Positions 1 through 8,680 of a stretch of DNA of 47,252 nt are shown here, one piece after another. A program made the translations under genes and the position numbers. Every line of letters starts with the position of its first letter. Position 1 is the stretch's first letter. Origin of the DNA: Porogramme epimiltina. Lineage: Eukaryota; Basidiomycota; Agaricomycetes; Polyporales; Polyporaceae. The stretch covers positions 1-47,252 of the forward strand of contig FTLJ01000807.1 of NCBI GenBank assembly GCA_900155495.1, read 5' to 3'. The notes under the pieces are model-generated. The model had not been told where the DNA came from, made no database searches, and saw only the letters and a list, made by a program, of their open reading frames with translations.

Positions 1-30
1 CTCGTCCTCTGATGCCCCCCCGCCGCCCCC

Positions 31-2291
31 ATGCTTGCCTGCATGTCCCCCGCCCCCGCCCCCGCCCCTCCCCCCGTCCCGCCCTCCCTCAAACGCCCCC
101 GCGGCCTCTGGAAGCAGCGCCGCGCACAGGCAGCCAACCACAGCCCGGCCTTCGTCTGGCCCAATAAGGAACTCGCATCCCACGCAGATTCCCACCTCCT
201 GCGCGAGCCCCTCGCCCTCTTCCGCCCACAGCCCTCTCTTCTCGGCTACCACCTCTGCTCCCCCTCCTCCGCCTCCTCCCGCCGCTCCCTCTCCCGCAGC
301 CTCAGCGAGCGCGACTCGGACATCGACTCGGACGACGACGACCCCGACTTGGACGACGCCCGCAGCCACTCCTCCGTCTCGTCCTATAAGCGGCGCCGCA
401 TATCAGGCCACTTCTCGTCTCCCTCGGACGCCGCCCCTTCCTCCGTCCTCCGCTCCGCGGTGGGCTCCCTATCCCCTCCATCGGACGCCCACAAGTGCGA
501 TGTACATCCATCTCGCTCTTCCCCAACCCCCACTCCACCTGCTGTTGCTGCTACACCCATGTCCTACTCCATCTCCCGCTCAGTCTCCAACGCATCCTCC
601 TTTTCTCTCCCCCCACCCAAGGACGTCGTCCACTCGGCCGACTACGAGGACTGGGAGAACCTGAAAGAGCTCTTTGCTCGCGCGGCCGAACGCTATGACG
701 GTGCGTCTCTTCTCTCCCGCGTCCGCCCCCACCGAGGTGCTTATCGGCCCCAGCCGACGACATCCCCGAGGCCCTGCCTCTCCTGCGCGCCGTCATCCGC
801 GAGTGCCACCGCTTCCTGATCGACCACCCGGACCCGTCCGTCGTGTACGCCGACAAGACCTCCCATCGCGCCGCCCGATCCCCCGAGGCCGCGACCCCGA
901 CCGACGAGCGCGCCTCAGAGGGCGACGCGTTCATGTGGATGGCGCGCCGCCGGCCGTCTGTCCCCGTCCCCAGGTGCGTCTTTTTTGCTACACGCGCGCG
1001 GCTGCAGCCAACGCTGACGCGCGCGCGCGCTTTCAGACCGGCAGAGCTCCCGACCGCGTTCCACGCCATCTTCGGCATCACCCTCTTCCTCATGGGCAGC
1101 CTCATCGCGCAGGACCCGTCCGTCGTGCTCCCCGACGAGCCCGACGCGCCATCGACGTACTGGCTCGCCGCGCTCGACGTGTTCGAGACGGGCGAGAACC
1201 TCCCGAGCCGCGTCGGCGGCGGCGGCCTCGACACCGCCGAGGACTGGCGCATGGCGATCGTCTGGGGGCGCACGCTCGTGAGCCTCGCGGACGAAAAGGT
1301 GACGCACAGCATGCGCCTCGCCAAGGCCGCGCCCGCCACCCCCGCGCCGCCCGCGCTCCCCGAGCTCGCGTACACGCCCGCCGCGTCGCCGTTCGCGATG
1401 TCCGAGCCGCAGTGGCCCGCAAGCTCGCCCTTCCACGCGATCGCGCAGTTCCGCCCGCCCGTGACGCGGCGCATGTCGCTCTACGCCGCGTCCGCGCACG
1501 ACATCATGGTGCTCGCGATGGACCAGTTCTCGCGCGGCATCTTCCACATGCCGCACCCGCACTACTCGCACGCGCACAACCCGTCCTTCATCCACACGCC
1601 CGGCACCGGCGCCGGCGTCTCCCAAACATCAAGCTACTTCTCCTCCGCCTCGGGCCCCTCGCCGCACCACGCCTCGCTCTCGCCCGCCCCCGCGCTCGCC
1701 GGCGCCGCCGACCCGCTCGTCTCCTTCTCGCGCCCCAAGGAGCTCTTCACGATCGCCTCGGAGGTGCTCGGCGTCGCGGAGCGCCTCCCGCTCGCCGCGC
1801 ACCGGCAGTACTGGGCGCGCTGGGCGGACGGCGTGTTCGAGCAGATGAAGAACGAGGCGGACATGGACGCGTGGCGCGCGCCGATCCTGGGCGCGCGCGG
1901 GCGCTGCTGGCTCGTGATGGGCGGCGCGCCCGTCGAGGACATGGAGGGCGCGCTCGAGCGCGGCGGCGCGGCGGCCGCGGGCGTGCTGCACAGCGCGGAG
2001 GCGGAGGAGGCGCGCGAGGGGCTCGCGATGGCCGTGAGCTTCTTTGAGCGCGCGCGCGGGAGCGCCGTCGCGCTCGCTGGGGAGGGGAGCGGCGGCGCAG
2101 GGGCAGGGGGTGTGGGGGCGGCGGGCGACGAGGTGCGGCCGCTGCTCGCGGAGGCGCTGTTGGTGCTCGCGAACCTGACGGCGGACGAGAACAAGCGGGA
2201 GGAGCTGTACGCGCGCGCGCAGGCGGAGGCGGGGGAGGACCTCGGGCTCGGCCTTGGCGGGGAGGGGGACGAGGCGATGGACGTCGAGTGA
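31..2291 (+). CDS. ETT1: Ett1/Nro1-family protein (enhancer of translation termination)
   Basis: Three exons fit: 31-700, 754-973 and 1037-2291, giving about 714 residues. An in-frame TGA at 10-12 means the start is the ATG at 31 or the one at 43. The protein opens with a Pro-rich stretch, then KRPRGLWKQRR, close to the KRPLGLGK start of the Ett1/Nro1 family. A Ser/Asp-rich nuclear-type linker follows. The conserved core begins at DWENLKELFARAAERYD and continues with LPLLRAVIRECHRFL and FHAIFGITLFLMG, which match the helical repeats of yeast Ett1. The C-terminus (EALLVLANLTADENKREELY) also matches. Family members act in translation termination in budding yeast and as Ofd1 regulators in fission yeast. 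The protein is much longer than yeast Ett1 (about 410), mainly through the N-terminal extension and Ala/Gly-rich insertions. The gene is very GC-rich. Intron 2 (974-1036) is 63 nt, in frame and stop-free. Confidence 0.72.
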
Positions 2292-3032
2292 GTGAGTGCG
2301 CGCGTTGCCCGCTGTTCCGTCCTCTGTTCTTCCCACCCCGCTCCCGCTCCGACACGACTCGACCCCACACCACCCGCATTGTATCTTTATTCGCTCTTGC
2401 TTCCATCTCGCACGTCGCATTGCTCTCGCACACGCCCCCTCTACACTGCACGGACCCCGCATCATCACATCTCACGCCCTCTCACGCCCGCCGGACATGT
2501 ACACACATCACTCGCATCCCCTCTACCCCTTCCCCCTCTCCTCTTCCCTTTACCTGGTCTCTCGGTCTCCCGGTCTCGTGGTCTCTCGGGCACACTTCTA
2601 GCATACGCGCGATATTAGTCGATTAGTCGGTTGGTTAGATAGACGAAAGTAACGATACGCTCCTGGCGCCGCAGTGCGCGGCGCAGAATACAAACGCTTG
2701 TATAGTGCTCTCCTCCATCTTTCCGTCTGCGTGCCCTCGAGCTCCAGTTCCCAAGTCCCTGTTCCGGGCCGTCGACTGCCGAGTTACCACCCCCGAGCGC
2801 GCGCGTCATGCGTAAGCCTGGACATGGATGACACCCACTGCTCAGCAGCCACCCGCCCTTTCACCTCGTCGACCACCATGTGGGCCCAAAGAAGGTCAGC
2901 ATGTGGTGCGTTAGACCTCGAGCGAGGCGCGTGAGACGACCCCTGCTAAGTGAGCAAGGCTCTGGCGGGGTTGGGCGGGCGCAGTCGGGCGCACGACGAT
3001 CAGCGACGAGCACGCCCCACCCACTCCGCCGG
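2292..3032. other. Intergenic, 3' flank of the Ett1-like gene
   Basis: Pyrimidine-rich sequence follows the stop codon, with no long credible reading frame on either strand. I see no repeat, RNA gene or domain here. It probably holds the 3' UTRs of the two convergent neighbours. Confidence 0.4.
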
Positions 3033-3131
3033 TCAGACGTCCGCCTCGTCGACGGCCTTGAATCTAAGCAAGACGCAGAGAGCCAGACCGATGACAGGGA
3101 TCGCCGCAAGGGCAGCATGGAAGGAATCCAT
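3033..3131 (-). CDS. Possible small single-pass membrane peptide (32 residues)
   Basis: A short minus-strand frame starts with ATG at 3131 and ends with TGA at 3033-3035. It encodes one hydrophobic helix with a charged C-terminal tail (core HAALAAIPVIGLALCVLLRF, tail KAVDEADV). The same frame stays open upstream to about 3175, where a TAG could serve as a 3' splice site. It lies only about 160 nt beyond the stop of GST A on the same strand. It could be an independent small peptide, an alternative terminal exon of the GST A transcript, the remnant of a membrane-protein C-terminus, or chance. Composition and the clean helix are the only support. Confidence 0.25.
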   Translation of the reverse strand: MDSFHAALAAIPVIGLALCVLLRFKAVDEADV

Positions 3132-3291
3132 AAACCGAATTGCGGCGGGCAGCAGCACACGCCGTCGTTCATTTTTCTAGATGCAGTCGTCTGCCTACTC
3201 GTCGTAGCACGCCTACCCACACGCGCCGTCCCACAGAGCCCCGTCCGCCGACGTCCAGTTGCGCTCTCCCCTGCCCGGAAGCACGGCGAGC

Positions 3292-4151
3292 CTACGCGGC
3301 GGGCTTCTTGCTGGCGGCGATGAGGGCGGCCTGCCGCGCTAGGACGGTCTTGGTCGGCTCGCGCTCCGTCATCCGCCGGTGCCACCTGTCCTCTGCCTGT
3401 CAGCCCCAGCCATCCGGAGAGCCGCAACGAAAGCACTTAGACTCACGCATACATGGCCGGGAAGCGCGCCTGGACGTCGACGTCGTGGACGAGCTCGAGC
3501 CCGAGCGCGTTCCAGTGCAGGAACGCCAGGTCCGCGATCGTGCACTTGCCCCCCACCAGCCACGCCCGCCCCGCCAGCACCGAGTCCAGCACCCCGAACA
3601 CGCGCAGCACCTCCTCCGTGTACCGCGCCACCGCCGTCGGCACCGGCACCGGGTGCACCCGCTGGAAGTGGTACGCCTGTCCAAAGTACGGCCTGTCCCG
3701 CCCCACCCGTCAGCACCTGCTACCAGCGCGCGTGGCACGAGGAGGGAAAGACGCACCCCTGCCCAGACGACTGGAAGAACAGCCACTGCACCACCTCCGC
3801 GCGCCCGTTCTCGTCCTCCACGCTCAGCTTGCGCTCCTTATCGTACCGGCCGACAAGGTAGAGCAGGATCGCGTCGCTCTCCCACACCACGAAATCCCCG
3901 TTCGCGTGGTCGACCAGCGTCGGGATCCGCCCGTTCGGGTTCAGCGCCACGTGCGCCGCGCCCTTGTGCTCCCCCGTCTTGAAGTCCAGGTGCCGCGTCT
4001 CGTACGTCAGCCCCAGCTCCTCCAGCACCAGCACCACCTTCCTGTTATCCTCCAGGGTTAGACGATATACGGAACAACGGCGAGGAACGTACCACCCGTT
4101 CGGCGGCGTGAGGTCGTGTGTGTAGAGCGTGAACTGCTTGCCGTCTGCCAT
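3292..4151 (-). CDS. Ure2p-like glutathione S-transferase (GST A)
   Basis: Four exons (4151-4093, 4041-3757, 3692-3447, 3385-3292) give 227 residues, the usual length for a cytosolic GST. The N-terminal thioredoxin fold runs from MADGKQFTLYTHDLTPPNGW to about residue 95, with the glutathione-binding signature NPNGRIPTLVDH and the WESDAILLYL segment (Glu-Ser of the GSH site). The C-terminal helical domain has YFGQAYHFQ, ARYTEEVLRVFGVLD and WLVGGKCTIADLAFLHWN, as in yeast Ure2p and the nu-class enzymes. In that class the Asn of the PNG turn near the N-terminus activates glutathione; it is present here. Most likely a soluble detoxification or deglutathionylation enzyme; the substrate is unknown. 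It starts MADGK instead of the MSHGK of all eight relatives, and exon 1 is one codon longer. Intron 1 (51 nt) is in frame and stop-free. It is divergent from GST B. Confidence 0.9.
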
Positions 4152-4202
4152 CGCTCGTCTTCGAGTCTTCAAGTTCTTGCCGTCCCCCGTGCGCAAGGCT
4201 GC

Positions 4203-4210
4203 TTTATATA
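4203..4210 (-). promoter_or_regulatory. TATA box of GST A
   Basis: TATATAAA on the minus strand, 52 nt upstream of the GST A start codon. Position and sequence fit a fungal core promoter. Confidence 0.5.
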
Positions 4211-5537
4211 CTCGCTGCTCTGCGCGCCCGTCGCACCGTACTTCATGCACTTCTGTGGATTATAAAGGAGCATTATTCAGCCGTTGCTTACCAACTGGGA
4301 GGGAGCGCAGCGGTTCGTATGCTTGGTAAGCCCAGCAGGGGGCGACGGTTAATGCCTCAGGCTTCTTGGTTCGATTCATGAGGTCTATTTACCTACCGAC
4401 TAAGAGAGGGGGAATACCCCCATGGGAAGGCGCGTGGCCTAGTGAAGGGCTTTCAGACCCAGCGCTCTATGGTAACGAGAGTCAACCGTGCAATACTTAA
4501 CTCGTAGGATGGGCAGACATACCTTAGTTGCCGTGCAAATCGGAGGGACTCGCGACGGTTATGATACCGCGGCATGAGGCCCCTCCATGTTGAATGTGGC
4601 GAGTATGAGACGTAGCGTTTCAAATCTTGAGCCCCCTTCACTTGGAAGCATCTCCGAGTCTACTAAGGGTTAAACCGAGGAACTTCTTAACTCGGCGTGG
4701 CGAATCCTGCATGGACATGACGATCATCAGGAAGCTCCCTGCGCCTGGATCATTCATATGTTAGTTCAGTTTCTTGCAGCGGGCAACCCGCGCCTCTTCT
4801 TCGTTGCGAATGCGAACTTGAGATTATAGCGTTGGTTGTCGACTTGGGTGGGACCCCAGGCTGGAGAGCCTGAGGCTTCGGCAAGGCCATTCGGTCGGAG
4901 CTCGAAATTGGTCTCGCCCTTTGGAGGGCGCGAAGAGTCACATTCACGTGATGCTTTTGGTCACATCCTAACTGCCACGTCCTCCAGCTCTTGACGCGCC
5001 TCGCAGGCTGCGAGCTCAGGTATCGCGCTGCTCCCTATGTGCACAGTACCTGTGAGCTAAATTTGTACCCCCTTACAGTTCTACTCCATCCTGAGGTCTT
5101 GCGCGCGAAGGACGATAACGTTCGATCTCAGACGATATCAATTCGGCTTTGGTGTCGATCTGACTCATGCACCTTTTACTCAGCAACAACTCATACAGCG
5201 GCTATCCAAACCACATGCACACCACCACGGCGCGCTTCTGGCCTTCCCAAAGGAGTTCATTATCATGGAGCGTAGCTTGCAAGCAGGCACAGCGCACTCG
5301 TCGAGAGTCGCGAGCCCCACACGCATCTACGTCTACCCTCTGAGTGGTGCTTATTCACATACCATGTCCATCCACAAAGCACATTCTCACTCATGCTGCG
5401 AGTTTGTAAGTCGTTTTCAATTTTCGCGGACCTTTGGTGGCTCATCTGACTCTTTGACGTGCTACGGAGATCCACTCTATAGTGGTGTTAGTCGTCCGTT
5501 CCTACAGCGAGAACGCCGCCGACATCTAGGCTGCATG
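4211..5537. other. Divergent intergenic region between GST A and GST B
   Basis: About 1.3 kb without a credible gene on either strand. It must hold the upstream control regions of the two divergently transcribed GST genes. A GGTTCGATTC-like motif near 4370 resembles a tRNA B box, but no cloverleaf can be drawn around it. Confidence 0.4.
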
Positions 5538-5545
5538 TATAAATA
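5538..5545 (+). promoter_or_regulatory. TATA box of GST B
   Basis: TATAAATA, 90 nt upstream of the GST B ATG at 5635. Confidence 0.55.
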
Positions 5546-5634
5546 AAGTTTTCCGGAGGGAACTGTGTCTCCAGCAAGCTCTCATCTCCTCTGCCTTCCC
5601 AATCGTTTCACAAAGCTACATCCTCTCGAACACC

Positions 5635-6491
5635 ATGTCTCACGGCAAGCAGTTCACTCTCTACACCCACGTCGGCGGGCCCAATGGCTGGTACGTCTGC
5701 CTTGCTCGGAATCACTACTGGCACCGCTCACCCCCACCGCCCCGACCCCAGGAAAGTCGCGATGGTCCTCGAGGAGCTCAAGCTCACCTACGAGCCCATC
5801 TACCTCGACTTCGCCAAGAAGCAGCACAAAGCGCCCGAGTTCACGCAGCTCAACCCGAACGGGCGCATCCCCGCGCTCGTCGACCACCGCAACGGCGACT
5901 TCGTCGTCTGGGAGTCCGGCGCGATCCTCCTCTACCTCGTAGACAACTACGACCCCGAGCACACGCTCTCCGTCGCGGACGACAAGGACAGGCACGCCAT
6001 GGTCCAGTGGCTCTTCTTCCAGGCCTCCGGACAGGGGTGCGTCTCTCCCCCCCTCCCTCCTCCCCTTCCAGCACCCACACTAACGCGCCCACAGCCCATA
6101 CTTCGGCCAAGCCTTCTGGTTCATGAAGTTCCACCCCGAGCGCGTACAGAGCGTGATCGCGCGGTACCAAGACGAGACGCTGCGCGTCTTCGGCGTGCTC
6201 GACCGCGTGCTCGCCGCGCGCGACGGCGCGTGGCTCGTCGGCGGCAAGTGCACCGTCGCGGACCTCGCGTTCGTCAACTGGAGCTACCGCGCGCTCGACT
6301 ACAGCGTCAGGGACGTGTGCGACCCCGAGAAGGACTTTCCGCACTTCTACGCGTGAGTGGAGAGGCCTTCTGGACGTCTTGGGGGCTGACGCTGAACTTC
6401 TTCATCTTCATGTAGGTGGCACCAGAAGCTGGTGGCAAGGGATGCGGTCAAGAGGTGCCTCGAGCTTCGATTGAAGCTGGTTGACTATTAG
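5635..6491 (+). CDS. Ure2p-like glutathione S-transferase (GST B)
   Basis: Exons 5635-5690, 5752-6036, 6095-6352 and 6416-6491 encode 224 residues. Exon 1 gives MSHGKQFTLYTHVGGPNGW with the class Asn. Exon 2 carries the rest of the thioredoxin fold: KVAMVLEELKLTYEPIYLD, NPNGRIPALVDH and VWESGAILLYL. Exons 3-4 carry the helical domain (YFGQAFWFMKFHPE, WLVGGKCTVADLAFVNW) and end KLVARDAVKRCLELRLKLVDY. It has the SG pair (WESGAI) also seen in Ure2p and in GST C, where the other seven cluster members have SD or SN. Intron phases are the same as in all cluster members, so they descend from one gene. Expected role: cytosolic glutathione-dependent detoxification. Confidence 0.92.
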
Positions 6492-7348
6492 AGTCGAAGT
6501 ACGATGGCGCACTGTTGCAATTAGCACGGTTCGCTTGTAGTTTGTACCCACCTTTTGTATGGTCCAAGCGTAGAATATACATATTTGCCATCTATTAGGT
6601 CTCTAGACTTAATGCTATGTTCCAAATGTGAACTTGAGTTCGAACTTTGAGATTTCAATGCGAAGGGCCAAGCTGGCACTGATCTGAGCGATGGTGACGG
6701 CGCCTATGGGAGCTCTGCCACGTGTGCGGGAGGGCTAGCGCCTCATCCGGGTTTGAATTCAGGTATGCGTTCGATTTGTTTCAACGATATCACTTCCACT
6801 TCGTGGAACACTACTTCTATCCTGCGTAGCCCCTTGATTCACCAAAAATAGCATACCATCCTTTGAACGAGCGTACGGAAATAGGTGAGGAGTCGAATAA
6901 TTTTGGTAGCGGCACCTCGATTTGTCTAAGACTCACCCCATTCCTAGATGTCCCTTCAAAGCACCGAGTCTTCCATCCAACTATGCCACGCTGGCTTGGT
7001 AATATCTGACCTGCGGATGTAGTTCGCATACGACTCATGAGTAATCCATCAAGTAATTTCGTCCGTTGTATCAGAGCGCTCCTGTCATCTTGACTGCTTC
7101 TATCCAAAACCAGACGAGGCATGATAGATCGGTGCCGGCACCTGGCGCAGTCCCATCTGTTCTGGACACCATACCCCGTTGCATTCGGCGATGTCCTCCC
7201 GGCCCGGAACGAATATTGCAACCGCAACACCGCCACCTGTGGTGATCCACCCCTCGTCCCGGGACGGACTCAAGATATTGCAACCGCCGCACCGCCACCG
7301 CGTTCACCGTCCGCTCGGGAGTAGAGTGGAGTGGAGGCTTGGGAGGAT
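6492..7348. other. Intergenic between GST B and GST C
   Basis: About 860 nt without a convincing coding frame. It holds the 3' end of GST B and the upstream region of GST C, including the short near-repeat of a CGGGACGGA-type segment near 7195 and 7258. Confidence 0.35.
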
Positions 7349-7360
7349 GCTGACGTCAGC
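7349..7360 (+). promoter_or_regulatory. Perfect CRE palindrome upstream of GST C
   Basis: GCTGACGTCAGC, a 12-nt perfect palindrome containing TGACGTCA. It lies 112 nt upstream of the GST C start, in promoter position. TGACGTCA is the classical site of CREB/ATF-type bZIP dimers. Function here is inferred. Confidence 0.45.
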
Positions 7361-7472
7361 AGCGCAGGCCAAGAAACGCATAAATGTGCTGCTCCCGTGC
7401 CATCCTTTGCCCTCACCAACGCATTCACATACTCCTCCTCGATAAGAGCTCCTCTCCAACAGCCTCAACAAG

Positions 7473-8365
7473 ATGTCCCACGGAAAGCAGTTCACGCTCT
7501 ACAGCCACACCATGGGCCCCAACGGATGGTTCGCTACTTCACCCTCTCACCGGGCCGATACTCATATTCCCCCCAACAGGAAAGTCGCCATCGTGCTCGA
7601 GGAGCTCGGGCTCTCCTTCCACACCATCTTCCTCGAATTCGACAAGGGCGAGCACAAGGCTCCCGCGTACACCCAGTACAACCCGAACGGGCGCACCCCG
7701 ACGCTCATCGACCACCACAACGGCGATTTCGCGATTTGGGAGTCCGGCGCCATTATCCTTTACCTCGCCAAGAGGTACGACCCTCAGTGCCGGCTCTCCC
7801 CCACGACGGAGAACGACCGCTACTCCATGATCCAGTGGCTCTTCTTCCAAGCCTCTGGCCAAGGGTGCGTGCCTCTCGCCTGCCTCTACTTCCTAAGCAC
7901 GGCTCTCACACGCACCCACGCACAGCCCATACTTCGGCCAGGCGGGTCACTTCATGCGCCTGCACCCCGAGAAGATCCCCAGCGCCATCGAGCGGTACCA
8001 GAAGGAGATCCTCCGCGTCTTCGGCGTGCTCGACAGCGTGCTCGCGCAGCGCGCGTGGCTCGTCGGCGACAAGTGCACCGTCGCGGACCTGTCCTTCATC
8101 CCGTGGAACAACGGGGTCCTCAAGCGCGGGATGCTCAAGGACGTGCCTGGCGTCGACGTACCCGCGCAGTTCCCCGCATTCTATGCGTGAGTTCGGTTTG
8201 TGTTCTCTTGTGCGACTGTTGATACTGATACGTGCGTGCATCTAGGTGGCACCAGAAGCTCCTTGAGCGCGAGCCGGTGAAGAGGATGCTGGCTCAACAG
8301 GTGAGCTTCTCCGCGCGCTAGACGATTATTGACATCTAACCAGTATTTGTTCTCAGGTTCTCTGA
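7473..8365 (+). CDS. Ure2p-like glutathione S-transferase (GST C)
   Basis: Exons 7473-7528, 7580-7864, 7926-8186 and 8246-8300 follow the family plan. Landmarks are MSHGKQFTLYSHTMGPNGW, NPNGRTPTLIDHHNGDF, WESGAIILYL, WLVGDKCTVADLSFIPWN and WHQKLLEREPVKRMLAQQ. The end is ambiguous. With a fifth exon at 8357-8365, after a GTGAGC...TTCTCAG intron with a CTAAC branch site, the protein ends QQVL (221 residues). Read through, it ends QQVSFSAR at the TAG at 8319-8321 (225 residues). I prefer the spliced form because all three intron signals are good. Intron 1 starts with the less common donor GTTCGC, is 51 nt long, and is in frame without stops. The gene converges on the NACHT gene 315 nt away. Confidence 0.88.
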
Positions 8366-8680
8366 TAATACGCTCAGTCAATGTGCTGCAATGTAGTATG
8401 ACAATAGGATCCCTTTACCGTGTACTGTCGCAATCTGCATATAGTATAGTCAGGACAGTGTATCTCTCCCTGGAAGGGGCAGATGGGGAAAGACGCGACG
8501 GAATTAGACAACAGAACGTCAATACGTGCATTGGCGTACAGTACTAGGTCAATACAACAACGGGAATCCGGTAAGGAAAGAGGATCATCGACTATGAAAA
8601 GATCACGAAGGATTGAATGCGTAAGGATGAAGTCTGATCACTTCTACCCTCCGTAGGGAGGCGGAATCCGGACATGCTCC

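Noticed and set aside
551..1625. Several long antisense frames across the Ett1-like gene
   Set aside because: They are Arg/Ala-rich shadows caused by very high GC at codon position 3. No domain, and the plus-strand frame has clear family motifs.
2861..3436. 191-codon minus-strand frame overlapping the GST A 3' end
   Set aside because: Overlaps GST exon 4 in another frame; basic low-complexity composition without a domain.
4355..4390. GGTTCGATTC motif resembling a tRNA B box
   Set aside because: No A box or acceptor stem at the right distance on either strand.
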